Source of the DNA: an uncultured Sutterella sp.
GTDB lineage: Bacteria; Pseudomonadota; Gammaproteobacteria; Burkholderiales; Burkholderiaceae_F
Length of the DNA: 64,000 nucleotides
Assembly (NCBI GenBank): GCA_900544255.1
Contig: UQUM01000009.1
Coordinates: forward strand, 1-64,000
Direction of reading: 5' to 3'
In this document: positions 45,964-55,173 of the stretch, piece after piece
Numbering within the stretch: the stretch's first letter is position 1
How the letters are laid out: every line of letters starts with the position of its first letter
Program-made: the position numbers and the translations under genes
Notes under the pieces: generated by a model
The model's database searches: none
What the model saw: only the letters and a program-made list of their open reading frames with translations
What the model was told of the DNA's origin: nothing

Positions 45964-46866
45964 TCAGGCAGTTTGCTGCAGTGACGCTTCGACTTCTTTC
46001 ATGCGAGCGACCTGACGGTGTCGGACGACGACGCCTGCCACATCGTGAAAGCGATCGGCCAAAGTCTGCGCGACGTAGACGCTGCGGTGTTGTCCGCCGG
46101 TGCAGCCGATGGCGACCGTCAGGTAATGGCGGTTTTGGGCTTCGTACGAAGGAAGCCAACGACGGATAAAGCGTTCGATGTCGTCGATCATCGCGGAGGC
46201 TTCAGGTTGCTTTTCCATAAAGTCGATGATGGGTTGATCGAGTCCCGTGAAGGGACGCAGCGCCGGGTCGTAGTAGGGATTAGGCAGGTTTCTCACGTCA
46301 AATAAGAGATCCGCGGCGACGGGAATCCCCTTTTTGAATGCAAAACTTTCGAAAGCGAGCGTCATGGAGGTGGCGGGAGACTCGATAAAACGCCGCACCC
46401 AGTCTCGAAGCGTATTGGGCGAGAGGTTCGAAGTGTCGATCACCTGCGCGTAGGGTTCTGCAGGTGCCAAAAGTTCCCGCTCTTTTTTGACGGCTTCGGA
46501 AAGGGTGAAGCCTGCCGCTCCGGCTTCCGTCGGAATCGTGAGGGGGTGACGCCGCCGGGTTTCCGAAAAGCGCTGAATGAGCGTGGTGACGGACGCGGTG
46601 AGAAAAAGGCTCTTCACGTCGACGCCCGCTTTCTGCAGGGCTTCCAAATGATCCCGCAGTTCCTCAAGATTCATGCGGCTTCTGGCGTCGATCGCCATCG
46701 CGACGCGTTGGTAACCGTGTTGTTTCAGGTCGAGTGCCACTTCTTCAATGAAGGGAACGGGGAGATTGTCGACGCAGTAGTACCCCGAGTCTTCCAACTG
46801 ACGGATGGCGACGGATTTTCCGGCGCCGGAAAGTCCGGTGACGATGACTAAACGCATGCTTGACAT
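45964..46866 (-). CDS. rapZ: RNase adapter protein RapZ
   Basis: RapZ is a P-loop protein that senses glucosamine 6-phosphate and, in enterobacteria, guides RNase E to GlmZ. The 300-residue protein has Walker A VTGLSGAGKSVAIRQLED, DNLPVPFIEEVA, the AIDARSR and SFAFKKGIPVAADLLFDVR blocks, and IGCTGGQHRSVYVA at the C-terminus. The start could be 46866 or 46857; neither has a strong ribosome site. It lies near rpoN, a usual arrangement, though the PTS genes are absent here. Confidence 0.94.
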   Translation of the reverse strand: MSSMRLVIVTGLSGAGKSVAIRQLEDSGYYCVDNLPVPFIEEVALDLKQHGYQRVAMAIDARSRMNLEELRDHLEALQKAGVDVKSLFLTASVTTLIQRFSETRRRHPLTIPTEAGAAGFTLSEAVKKERELLAPAEPYAQVIDTSNLSPNTLRDWVRRFIESPATSMTLAFESFAFKKGIPVAADLLFDVRNLPNPYYDPALRPFTGLDQPIIDFMEKQPEASAMIDDIERFIRRWLPSYEAQNRHYLTVAIGCTGGQHRSVYVAQTLADRFHDVAGVVVRHRQVARMKEVEASLQQTA

Positions 46867-46956
46867 AGCCGCTTCAGAAAAAAGGATAAAGAAAGACACC
46901 CCGTATCTCAACAAATTTTGGCAGCAGTGTCATCGGGGATTGTGCTCACGACGAGG

Positions 46957-48408
46957 TCATTCTTTTGATTTCATCCGTCGCCGCAATGATTTCGGCGCAA
47001 TATTTTCTGCTTCGCGGTATTTAGCGACGGTGCGTCGGGCGATTTCGATGCCTTCGACGGTTAGCTGCCGGGCAATGGCTTCGTCCGAGAGCGGCGCCTT
47101 CGGATCCTCCGCGTCAATAAGTTCCCGGATGCGGCGTCGGGCCGTGAGGGCGGAAACGGCGCCGGCGGTACCGCCCGTGAGAGCCGATGTGAAGAAGAAT
47201 TTGAGTTCAAACGTGCCGCGGTCCGTCTGCAGGTATTTGCCGACTGTCGCCCGGCTCACCGTACTTTCCGAAAGATTTAACCGCTGCGCGACGTCCCGCA
47301 GCACCATGGGGCGCAGAGCCGTAAGACCTTCTGTAAAAAAAGCGTGCTGAGCGTCAACGATTGTCTGCGCTACTGCGGTGACGGTGGAAAAACGCTGTTC
47401 AAGTGCTCGGATAAAGGTTTTGGCGTCCTGCGAGCGGGTTTTCCACTGTGCGGCTTCATCGCCCGAAAGTTTGGCTTTCGTAAGAAGCTGAAAGTATTCG
47501 TCGTTAAACCGCAGCGCCGGTACGACCCGGGGATTTAACCGCACCTTGAGTCCTGCCTCCGTACGGTAGAGGATAACGTCCGGAATGACGGCGGCAGACT
47601 GCCGGGGATCGGCAAAATCAGCGGCAGGGCGCGGCGTGAGTTTTCGGACGGCGCTGATTGCGGCTGCGACGACGGATTCCGGCTGCTTAAACGTTCGGGC
47701 GGCTTTGGCGGTCGTCAGTTTGACGAGACGCTCGGGACCTGCGGCAAGAAGCGCTTCGGCGGTTTGTCGGACGTCGTCGGCGAGATCCGTGCGGGCTTTT
47801 ATCTGCAGTAAAAGGGATTCCGTGAGGTTTAGGGCGGCCACTCCCGCGGGGTCAAAGCTCTGCAGGAGTCGGAGTGCTGCGCGCCACACCGCGTCGTCTG
47901 CCGCAAAGGGGGCCGATGCCGCGCAGTCTTCCAGCGGATCGGCGAGAAAACCGTTGTCGTCAAGGCAACCCACGAGCCACTCGGCGCAGGCCTTAAGTTC
48001 CGGGTCAGCTGCTGAACACCCCAGTTGTTTTAAAAGGTGTTCGGTGAGTGTTTCTTCCCGGGCGACGAGCTCCCCTGCTTCGGGACTCTCGTCTTCATTT
48101 TCCGTGCGGCGGGCGGTCTGTGACCAAGTAATGAGCGCTTCGCTTCTCTCAAAGTTGCTTTCAACGCCCACGGGGCGGTCAAACGGCACGGGGGCGGCAG
48201 CGGGGGCCGGGGGTTCGCCGTGATCGAACGTCGGGTCAAACCCGTCGGCGTCCGTTTCGATGAGGGGGTTCGCGGCGGCTTTTTCCGCAACGGCTTCTGC
48301 CAGATCCTGCGTACTCATCTGCAGCACCTGCAGCGCCTCTTTCAACTGCGGCGTGAGCGCCAGTTTTTGCTGAGCGGCAAGATGCAGGTCTGTGGATAAG
48401 CTGGACAC
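46957..48408 (-). CDS. rpoN: RNA polymerase sigma-54 factor
   Basis: RpoN directs transcription from -24/-12 promoters with enhancer-binding activators. The 483-residue protein has the glutamine- and leucine-rich region I (LAAQQKLALTPQLKEALQVL), a core-binding domain, and the RpoN box as ARRTVAKYREA near the C-terminus. It starts at a GTG with GGGAG upstream. It follows lptB, the classic order, but hpf/raiA and ptsN are not present after it. Confidence 0.96.
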   Translation of the reverse strand: MSSLSTDLHLAAQQKLALTPQLKEALQVLQMSTQDLAEAVAEKAAANPLIETDADGFDPTFDHGEPPAPAAAPVPFDRPVGVESNFERSEALITWSQTARRTENEDESPEAGELVAREETLTEHLLKQLGCSAADPELKACAEWLVGCLDDNGFLADPLEDCAASAPFAADDAVWRAALRLLQSFDPAGVAALNLTESLLLQIKARTDLADDVRQTAEALLAAGPERLVKLTTAKAARTFKQPESVVAAAISAVRKLTPRPAADFADPRQSAAVIPDVILYRTEAGLKVRLNPRVVPALRFNDEYFQLLTKAKLSGDEAAQWKTRSQDAKTFIRALEQRFSTVTAVAQTIVDAQHAFFTEGLTALRPMVLRDVAQRLNLSESTVSRATVGKYLQTDRGTFELKFFFTSALTGGTAGAVSALTARRRIRELIDAEDPKAPLSDEAIARQLTVEGIEIARRTVAKYREAENIAPKSLRRRMKSKE

Positions 48409-48419
48409 AGCGGGACTCC

Positions 48420-49298
48420 CTACATACGGAAATTTTCGCCCAAATAGATACGACGCACTTTTTCGTTGGCGACGATGTCGTCGGGGGCGCCGCTGGCGAG
48501 CACTTCGCCTTCGTTGATGATGTAGGCGTGGTCACAGATGCCGAGGGTTTCCCGGACGTTGTGGTCGGTGATGAGAACGCCGATGCCGCGATCTTTCAAG
48601 AATCGCACGATGCGCTGAATTTCAATGACGGCAATCGGATCGACGCCTGCGAAGGGTTCGTCAAGCAGGATAAAGCGAGGGTTGGTCGCTAAGGCGCGTG
48701 CAATTTCCGTACGGCGGCGCTCGCCGCCGGAAAGCGAAAGCGCCATGTTGGTGCGGATGTGCGTAATCTGCAGTTCCTCAAGAAGACGGTTGAGACGTGT
48801 TTCGATTTCTTTTTTGGAAATCGCGCGGCCTTTCTCATCGGTCTGCAGTTCAAGCACCGCACGGATGTTGTCTTCAACCGACAGACGTCGAAAGACGCTC
48901 GCTTCCTGCGGCAGATAACTCACCCCGAGCCGCGCGCGACGGAAAATGGGGAGGTGAGTAATGTCGATGCCGTTTAATTCGATCTTGCCGCCGTTCGGGG
49001 GAACGAGGCCCACTATCATGTAGAAACTCGTGGTTTTCCCGGCGCCGTTGGGTCCCAGAAGGCCTACGACTTCACCGCTTTTGACGGCGACGGAGACATC
49101 CTTCACCACGCAGCGGCTGCCGTAGCGCTTCATAAGGCCCGAGGCGGACAAAGTCTGTACCGGTTCCTCATTTTTACGGGGTTCGGTTGCCGGAAGGTTG
49201 CGTTCGGCTTCTTCTGCGGCCTGCAGGGCTTCTTTTAAAACGTCCGCCGGAACGGCGGGCGCTGTTTCGGGGGCTAGATTTTTATCCGTCACGCTCAT
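48420..49298 (-). CDS. lptB: LPS export ABC transporter ATP-binding protein
   Basis: LptB powers the LptB2FGC transporter that pulls LPS from the inner membrane. The 292-residue protein has Walker [20 protein letters not shown], the signature [15 protein letters not shown], and [16 protein letters not shown] as Walker B. It has an extra acidic, Ala/Glu-rich N-terminus of about 50 residues before the usual start, which may be real or may reflect a later true start. It overlaps lptA by one base. Confidence 0.95.
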   Translation of the reverse strand: MSVTDKNLAPETAPAVPADVLKEALQAAEEAERNLPATEPRKNEEPVQTLSASGLMKRYGSRCVVKDVSVAVKSGEVVGLLGPNGAGKTTSFYMIVGLVPPNGGKIELNGIDITHLPIFRRARLGVSYLPQEASVFRRLSVEDNIRAVLELQTDEKGRAISKKEIETRLNRLLEELQITHIRTNMALSLSGGERRRTEIARALATNPRFILLDEPFAGVDPIAVIEIQRIVRFLKDRGIGVLITDHNVRETLGICDHAYIINEGEVLASGAPDDIVANEKVRRIYLGENFRM

Positions 49299-49897
49299 TA
49301 CTCCAACCGAGAGGATCCCGTCATGGGAGCCGGTGTCGCGCGGCGGGGGGCGGGCTGGGTCGTGCCGTTTTTAGCGCGGGGCGCCAAAACCGTGGAGACG
49401 CGGGTCTTCTGACCGTTCACCGTTTCGCCTTCGACGCGGCTCTTGGCGTTCAAAAGATCGTAGGTAATGCGGGCGCCGGCGGCGGAATCCTTGACGAGAC
49501 CGTTTTCACTGCGGGCCAATTTGGCGGAATCCGTGAAAATGATCTTGTCGTTCTTTTCATCGTACACGGCCTTGAGGGCGCTCGCGTGCACCCATTCGTC
49601 CACGCCCTTCACCTTGGGGTCGCGCCGCTCCTTCATGCGTACGGGGGCTCCGACGACCGTCATCGTGCGGTAGCCTTCGGGCGACACCGTGATCGTCAGT
49701 TTGTCGCCGAGAATCTCAAGCGTTCCCTGATGGACTTCGACGGCGCCGGTGTAAATCGCCACCTGTTGAATTTCGTCGCCCGAAAAATTATGGGCATTCA
49801 CTTCGATGGGTTTGGTACGGTCGGCGGTTTCGGCCGAAGCGCCGGCGGCGAAGACCGAGAAAAGGGCGCCGGCAAAAAGCAGTGTTTTAACGTTCAT
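49298..49897 (-). CDS. lptA: LPS transport periplasmic protein LptA
   Basis: LptA forms the periplasmic bridge that carries LPS to the outer membrane. The 199-residue protein has a signal peptide ([20 protein letters not shown], cleavage about residue 22) and the OstA/LptA beta-jellyroll with [20 protein letters not shown] and [15 protein letters not shown]. The Pro/Ala-rich end is variable. I start at the ATG at 49897. It lies between lptC and lptB. Confidence 0.93.
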   Translation of the reverse strand: MNVKTLLFAGALFSVFAAGASAETADRTKPIEVNAHNFSGDEIQQVAIYTGAVEVHQGTLEILGDKLTITVSPEGYRTMTVVGAPVRMKERRDPKVKGVDEWVHASALKAVYDEKNDKIIFTDSAKLARSENGLVKDSAAGARITYDLLNAKSRVEGETVNGQKTRVSTVLAPRAKNGTTQPAPRRATPAPMTGSSRLE

Positions 49898-49910
49898 AAC
49901 AAACAATCAA

Positions 49911-50522
49911 TCAGTGGTTGTCCCGATGCGAGAGCGTCACGGTGTCGCCTTTGGGGAGCACCACGGTACGCACGTCAGAGAGAATTTGAACGGTTCTGTC
50001 GACATTGTCAAATGTCATGCCGCGGCCGGTGGTGACGTCCGTGCCGCTTTCAAGCCGTACGAAGGCATCGGTTTCCATGCGGCTGTCGTCCGGATACACC
50101 GTAAGGTGATCCGTCGTAAAGCGCATGGGGGCGTGCGTTAAGTCGCCCGCGCGGGTGACGACGACGTTGCCGGCGAAGACGGCGGTTTCGCCGGCGTCAA
50201 GGCTTGTGCCGGTGTCGGACGACGCTTTGACCTGAGGCTTATCGGCAAAGAGCGTCGCCATTCGGGGTTTGCGGGTAATGAGACGTCCGTCGCCGTAGTG
50301 TTCGGCGTAGTCTGCGAAAACGCGACGAACCGCGACGCCGTCCTCGCGAAATTCCGTGACGGCAATGTCGTGGGCGACGTAGTCCGGAATGTCGGATTTC
50401 GCCCGCTGGCGCAGATTGTCGATTTCACCCTGAAGCGCGTAGTAGTAGCTCGCGAGCACCATGACGGAAAGAAGACCGATGCCGAGCAGCGCCGTAAAAC
50501 GGTCGCGTAAATGCAGTTTCAT
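49911..50522 (-). CDS. lptC: LPS export protein LptC
   Basis: LptC links the LptBFG transporter to LptA. The 203-residue protein has an N-terminal transmembrane helix (about residues 10-28), then a periplasmic beta-rich domain with the DYVAHDIAVTEFREDG and GNVVVTRAGDLTHAPMRFTT segments typical of LptC/YrbK. It overlaps kdsC by four bases. Confidence 0.92.
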   Translation of the reverse strand: MKLHLRDRFTALLGIGLLSVMVLASYYYALQGEIDNLRQRAKSDIPDYVAHDIAVTEFREDGVAVRRVFADYAEHYGDGRLITRKPRMATLFADKPQVKASSDTGTSLDAGETAVFAGNVVVTRAGDLTHAPMRFTTDHLTVYPDDSRMETDAFVRLESGTDVTTGRGMTFDNVDRTVQILSDVRTVVLPKGDTVTLSHRDNH

Positions 50523-51070
50523 CGCAACGCCTCATCCCGGACATAGTGGCGGAAAATGAGGTCGTCCCACTTAGCCTGCGCTTTGAGAATGAGTTCGGCG
50601 AGGCTTCTCACGGCGCCGTTGCCGCCCGTTTTGGGGGACTGCCAGTGCGCCAGGGGTTTCACTTCATCCGAAGCATCGGCAGGTACCGCGGCAAGCCCCG
50701 CGGTTTTCAGCACCGGAATATCCGGCACGTCGTCCCCCATGTAGGCCGTTTCTTCCGGTGTTACCCCGACTTCGGCAATAAGTTCCCGGAAGGCGTTCGT
50801 TTTGAATTGTTTCCCCTGCTTCACAAGCGTAATGCCGAGCTCGGCCGCGCGTGCCGCGGTCTGCGCAGAAAGCCGTCCCGTGAGAATGGCAACGGGAATG
50901 CCGGTCGATTGCAGCATTTTGATGCCGAGGCCGTCGCGGGTATAAAAGCGCTTGACGAGTTCGCCGTCGGCTCCCGTCCAGATGGAGCCGTCCGTTAAGA
51001 CGCCGTCCACGTCGAGAACGACGAGACGGATGCGGCGGGCACGTGCGTTGACGGTGGTGTAGTCGGTCAT
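50519..51070 (-). CDS. kdsC: 3-deoxy-D-manno-octulosonate 8-phosphate phosphatase
   Basis: KdsC removes phosphate from Kdo 8-phosphate. It is a small HAD phosphatase of 183 residues with motif I LVVLDVDGVLTDGSIW, IPVAILTGRLSAQT as motif II, KQGKQFKTNAF, and the acidic motif III AYMGDDVPDIPVLKTAG. Coupled to kdsD by a one-base overlap and to lptC by four. Confidence 0.96.
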   Translation of the reverse strand: MTDYTTVNARARRIRLVVLDVDGVLTDGSIWTGADGELVKRFYTRDGLGIKMLQSTGIPVAILTGRLSAQTAARAAELGITLVKQGKQFKTNAFRELIAEVGVTPEETAYMGDDVPDIPVLKTAGLAAVPADASDEVKPLAHWQSPKTGGNGAVRSLAELILKAQAKWDDLIFRHYVRDEALR

Positions 51071-52056
51071 TAAATCACCTTGGCGCTCATTAAGTCATGA
51101 AGATGCAGAGCGCCCGTTAAGCGGCCTTCGTCATCCGTCACGAGGAGTTGGTTGACGAGGCTTTCTTCGAGAATTCGAGCGGCAGCAGCAGCCATGGCGT
51201 CGGCTTTGACGGTCTTCGGCGTCTTCGTCATCACGTCGCGGATGACGATGGCGCGGATGTCGCCGCGGGCCTCGATGAGGCGCCTCAGATCGCCTTCGGT
51301 GAAAACGCCGGTAACGCGGTTTTCGCTGTCGGTCACCGCCGTCATGCCGATGTGTTTGGCCGTGATTTCCCGTACGGCCTCAAGGACCGAAGCGTCTTCG
51401 CGCACGACGGGAACACGGTCTCCCGTGCGCATGACGTCGCGCACGTGCGTGAGGAGCCGCCGCCCTAAGGCGCCGCCCGGATGGCTTCGGGCGAAGTCTT
51501 CTTTCGTAAAGCCTTTGGCGTGCATCGCGGCGATGGCAAGGGCGTCACCCATCGCGAGCGTGGCCGTCGTGGAAGTGGTGGGCGCGAGGTTTAAGGGGCA
51601 GGCTTCCGACGTTACGTGTACGTCGAGATTCACGTCGGCATTCTTGGCAAGCGTACTCGTGGGATTCCCCGTAATCGTGATGAGGGGCGTTCCTTCGCGC
51701 TTGATGACAGGGACGATGGTGAGGAGTTCCCCGGTTTCCCCTGAGTAGGAAATGCCGATGACGACGTCATCCTTGGTAATCATGCCGAGGTCGCCGTGGG
51801 CGGCTTCGGCGGCATGGACGAAAAAGGCAGGCGTTCCGGTAGAAGCGAGGGTCGCTGCCACCTTGCGGCCGATGTGGCCGGATTTGCCGACGCCGCTTAC
51901 GACGACGCGGCCGCGGCAGGCAAGAATGAGTTCCACGGCCCGCGCAAAATGATCGCGGTCAAGCGTTTTTGCCATGTCGGCGACGGCGGCGGCTTCGCGC
52001 GCGAGGACTTCGCGCCCGAGTTCAATGGCACCCTCTGCGGAAAATTGAATCGGCAT
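51070..52056 (-). CDS. kdsD: D-arabinose 5-phosphate isomerase
   Basis: KdsD supplies arabinose 5-phosphate for Kdo synthesis. The 328-residue protein has a SIS domain (GKSGHIGRKVAATLASTGTP, then ISYSGETGELLTIVPVIK) and two CBS domains in the C-terminal third, with HIGMTAVTDSENRVTGVFTE. It leads the kdsD-kdsC-lptC-lptA-lptB-rpoN series on the minus strand. The 245 bases upstream towards pstB show no gene. Confidence 0.95.
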   Translation of the reverse strand: MPIQFSAEGAIELGREVLAREAAAVADMAKTLDRDHFARAVELILACRGRVVVSGVGKSGHIGRKVAATLASTGTPAFFVHAAEAAHGDLGMITKDDVVIGISYSGETGELLTIVPVIKREGTPLITITGNPTSTLAKNADVNLDVHVTSEACPLNLAPTTSTTATLAMGDALAIAAMHAKGFTKEDFARSHPGGALGRRLLTHVRDVMRTGDRVPVVREDASVLEAVREITAKHIGMTAVTDSENRVTGVFTEGDLRRLIEARGDIRAIVIRDVMTKTPKTVKADAMAAAAARILEESLVNQLLVTDDEGRLTGALHLHDLMSAKVI

Positions 52057-52301
52057 AGAAATTCCGTCGGAAAACGGTGGTTAATGGGGAAACGATTATT
52101 CTACCTGTGAGGGGGCGGATGAAGCGAAATTTTTGTTAAGAAAATGCAGGCGGTACGGTAAGAAAAAGAAGTGTGTTTTGTGAAGCGACGAACGACAAAC
52201 TAAGAAACTCCGGAAATAGGCTAAGAAACAAAAGTTTTTTAGAATGGTTTTCGGGATAGCCACATGTTTGCGGCAGGCGCAGCGGCCGAAGAGAAATGCA
52301 G

Positions 52302-53066
52302 TTAGCCGAAATGCCCGTTCACATAGTCTCGGGTTTTGTCGTTTGTCGGATGGTTGAAGATCGTGTCCGTTTTATCAAATTCGATCAAGCGACCCATGAA
52401 GAAAAACGCGGTTTTGTCCGAGACGCGCGCCGCCTGCTGCATGTTGTGCGTCACGATGATGACGGCCAGGCTCTTTTTGAGTTCGAGAATGCTTTCTTCC
52501 AGGCGCTGCGTGGCTATCGGATCCAAGGCGGAGCACGGCTCGTCCATGAGGAGTACTTCGGGTTCTACCGCAAGCGCCCGCGCAATGCAGAGGCGCTGCT
52601 GCTGGCCGCCCGAAAGCCCGAGAGCACTTTCTGAAAGCCGATCTTTGACTTCGTCCCAGAGTGCGGCGCGCTTTAAGCTTTCCTCTACCGTGTCGTCAAT
52701 GAGGTGGTGATCTGAGACACCCGCGACTCTGAGGCCGTAGGCAACGTTTTCAAAAATGGACTTCGGAAACGGCGTCGGACGCTGAAAGACCATGCCCACG
52801 CGCTGCCGAAGGGCGACGACGTCAAAGTCCGGCGCGTACACATCATCCCCGTCCAACGTGATGCGGCCCGTGAGCCGGGTGCCGGGGATGAGTTCGTTCA
52901 TGCGCGAGAGCGTTCTCAGGAAGGTGGATTTACCGCAGCCCGAGGGGCCGATGAGGGCGGTGACTTCTTTATCGCGGAACGCGAGATTGACGTCAAAGAG
53001 CGTCTGTTTGCTGCCGTAGAAAAAGTCGATATGTTCGGCGCGGATTTTGTAATCGGAATCGTTCAT
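52302..53066 (-). CDS. pstB: Phosphate ABC transporter ATP-binding protein
   Basis: PstB hydrolyses ATP for high-affinity phosphate import with PstSCA. The 254-residue protein has Walker [21 protein letters not shown], the Pst-specific [20 protein letters not shown], the [15 protein letters not shown] signature and [15 protein letters not shown]. It is on the minus strand, divergent from pstSCA, whereas in most bacteria it follows pstA. A Pho-box array lies upstream. No phoU is seen. Confidence 0.97.
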   Translation of the reverse strand: MNDSDYKIRAEHIDFFYGSKQTLFDVNLAFRDKEVTALIGPSGCGKSTFLRTLSRMNELIPGTRLTGRITLDGDDVYAPDFDVVALRQRVGMVFQRPTPFPKSIFENVAYGLRVAGVSDHHLIDDTVEESLKRAALWDEVKDRLSESALGLSGGQQQRLCIARALAVEPEVLLMDEPCSALDPIATQRLEESILELKKSLAVIIVTHNMQQAARVSDKTAFFFMGRLIEFDKTDTIFNHPTNDKTRDYVNGHFG

Positions 53067-53129
53067 GGAAAAGCGTCAAAAGAAAAGCGGCCGGAAACGG
53101 TGTGCCGCAGTGTCGCGGATCGTAAGGCG

Positions 53130-53195
53130 GGTTTGTGACGAAACGCCCCGTGGTTTGTGTCGTGTTTGTGACGCCTTTATGACGTTTTCGTGACG
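53130..53195 (-). promoter_or_regulatory. Phased Pho-box array facing pstB
   Basis: Six consecutive 11-base units, in exact phase, run from 53130 to 53195 on the plus strand. Five end in TGACG or TGTCG: GGTTTGTGACG, GGTTTGTGTCG, TGTTTGTGACG, CCTTTATGACG and TTTTCGTGACG; the second unit is diverged. Read on the minus strand each is CGTCAY-N5, matching the CTGTCAT-type half-site of PhoB boxes. This points towards pstB. Confidence 0.8.
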
Positions 53196-53202
53196 GAGGA
53201 TA

Positions 53203-53246
53203 TGTCACTTTTTCGTCATAAATTCAATACATAACCGTCACAAACA
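53203..53246 (+). promoter_or_regulatory. Phased Pho-box array facing pstS
   Basis: Four 11-base units in phase on the plus strand: TGTCACTTTTT, CGTCATAAATT, CAATACATAAC and CGTCACAAACA. Three carry the TGTCA/CGTCA core. It lies about 120 bases before pstS and next to the array for pstB, so one PhoB cluster may serve both transcripts. Confidence 0.75.
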
Positions 53247-53363
53247 CCGAGCATGATGCCGCCCTGAAATGATTCAGAGACAGGCGGAGAAACGTAAGGG
53301 TGACGGCCGCCGGACTCCTCACAAATCAGTGAACGTCCCCTTTTTTCGAAAGGAAAGAATTCC

Positions 53364-54188
53364 ATGTTGGTGAAAAAGTTGGCGGCCGCGGCCGCAGCGG
53401 CGGTGGTGATGTCGACGGCGGGTTTCGGAGCGAGCGCCGCGGAGATCGTGGTGAACGGTTCGACGACCGTGCTTCCCATTGTGCAGAAGGCGCTCGAAGG
53501 GTATTCGCATGAAGCGGGTGCTGCCGCGATTTCGCTTTCGGGCGGCGGTTCCGGCAACGGCATCAAGGCCTTGATTGACGGGCTTACCGATGTCGCCATG
53601 AGTTCGCGCGACATCAAGACGAGCGAAACGAATCTGGCCAAGTCGCGCGGCGTGACGCCCTACCGCATTCCGGTTGCGGTGGATGCGATCGTGCCGGTCG
53701 TCAATAACGCCAATCCCGTGAAGAACGTGACGCTTGCGACGTTGAAAGCTATTTATGAAGGCAAGATCCGTAATTGGAAGGACGTGGGCGGGAAGAATGC
53801 GCCGATCGTGGTGGTGAGCCGCGATTCGTCGTCCGGCACGTTTGAAACATGGGAAGAACTTGTGATGAAGAAGGCCCGTGTGACGCCGAGAGCGCTTCTG
53901 CAGGCTTCCAACGGTACCGTCGTTCAGACCGTGGCGCAGAACACGAATGCCATCGGTTACATCGGTTTGGGGTACGTTGACCGCCAGACAAAGGCGCTGA
54001 CGATCGACGGTAAGACAGCGACGGCTGCCGCTGCGAAAACGAAGGCGTGGCCCCTTTCTCGAGAACTCTATTTCTTCACCAACGGCGAACCTAAGGCCGC
54101 AGTGAAGCACTTCACGGACTTCATGCTCGATGCGAAGAAGGGGCAGAAGCTTGTGAAGGAAACGGGCTTTGTGCCGTTGTCGGAATAA
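53364..54188 (+). CDS. pstS: Phosphate-binding periplasmic protein
   Basis: PstS captures phosphate in the periplasm for the Pst transporter. The 274-residue protein has a cleavable signal peptide ending ASAAE near residue 26 and phosphate-contact blocks NGSTTVLPIVQKALEGY, LSGGGSGNGIKALIDG and SRDSSSGTFETWEEL. No lipobox cysteine is seen. It is first in pstS-pstC-pstA. AAGGAAAG precedes the ATG. Confidence 0.96.
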   Translation: MLVKKLAAAAAAAVVMSTAGFGASAAEIVVNGSTTVLPIVQKALEGYSHEAGAAAISLSGGGSGNGIKALIDGLTDVAMSSRDIKTSETNLAKSRGVTPYRIPVAVDAIVPVVNNANPVKNVTLATLKAIYEGKIRNWKDVGGKNAPIVVVSRDSSSGTFETWEELVMKKARVTPRALLQASNGTVVQTVAQNTNAIGYIGLGYVDRQTKALTIDGKTATAAAAKTKAWPLSRELYFFTNGEPKAAVKHFTDFMLDAKKGQKLVKETGFVPLSE

Positions 54189-54282
54189 ATCGTCGGGCTT
54201 TGCGGTCGGAACCGCTGTCGGGGACCGAGGAGAGACACTCGGTAATAAGGGTTCCGGCCGTTTTTATTTTGAGTGACGCACG

Positions 54283-55164
54283 ATGATGAACAAACGTTGT
54301 CGGGAAACGGCGGTCCGCGGGGGACTCACCCTCCTGGCGCTGACGGCGCTCGCGGTGTTGGCGGGGATCGTTTTCTATCTTTTTAAGGAAGGGCTGCCGG
54401 TTTTTAAGTTTATCGGTCCCCTGCGTTTTATTTTCGGGACGGATTGGTATCCCGTGGGGGATGCGCCCGATTTTGAAATCGGCTCCCTCATCGCGGGGTC
54501 GCTCGCGGTGACGGTACTGGCGAGCGTGATTGCGGTACCGTTGGGGATTGCGACGGCGGCCTATTTGTCCGAAGTGGCGTCGGTGAACGTCCGGAGAGTG
54601 GTAAAGCCCTTTATTGAACTTTTGGCGGCACTGCCTTCCGTCGTCATCGGCTTTATCGGCATGGTACTTGTGGCACCCTGGCTGCAGAAGACGCTGGGTA
54701 TTGCGACGGGGTTAAATCTTTTTAATGCGGCGCTGATGCTCGCCTTTATGGCCGTGCCCACCATTTGTTCGGTTTCTGAAGATGCGCTTCATGCCGTGCC
54801 GCGGGCGCTGAAGGATGCGTCGCTCGCGTTGGGGGCGACGCCGTGGGAAACGTTGAAACTCGTGACGGTGCCTTATGCCTTGTCCGGCATCGGAACGGCC
54901 GTGATTCTCGGCATGAGCCGGGCGTTGGGGGAAACGATGGTGGTGCTGATGGTTGCGGGGGGTGCGGCGATCGTGCCGGAATCCGTGTTTGATCCCATTC
55001 GGCCGATGCCTGCGAGCATTGCGGCGGAAATGGCGGAAGCGCCTTTCGGAAGTCCTCACTATCACGCGCTTTTTGCGACCGGTATGGCGCTTTTTATTCT
55101 CACCTTTCTTTTTAATGCCGTCGCGTTTCGGCTCGCGCAGCGCTATAAGACGCCGGCGGTGTAG
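54283..55164 (+). CDS. pstC: Phosphate ABC transporter permease PstC
   Basis: PstC is one of two membrane permeases of the phosphate transporter. The 293-residue protein has six hydrophobic helices and the EAA-type loop DALHAVPRALKDASLALGAT followed by ALGETMVVLMVAGGAA. It follows pstS after a 94-base gap with no clear terminator and precedes pstA by nine bases. Confidence 0.95.
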   Translation: MMNKRCRETAVRGGLTLLALTALAVLAGIVFYLFKEGLPVFKFIGPLRFIFGTDWYPVGDAPDFEIGSLIAGSLAVTVLASVIAVPLGIATAAYLSEVASVNVRRVVKPFIELLAALPSVVIGFIGMVLVAPWLQKTLGIATGLNLFNAALMLAFMAVPTICSVSEDALHAVPRALKDASLALGATPWETLKLVTVPYALSGIGTAVILGMSRALGETMVVLMVAGGAAIVPESVFDPIRPMPASIAAEMAEAPFGSPHYHALFATGMALFILTFLFNAVAFRLAQRYKTPAV

Positions 55165-55173
55165 GACGACTCC

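Noticed and set aside
53364..54188. PstS as a lipoprotein
   Set aside because: The signal peptide ends in ASAAE with no cysteine at the expected position, so it is taken as a soluble periplasmic protein.
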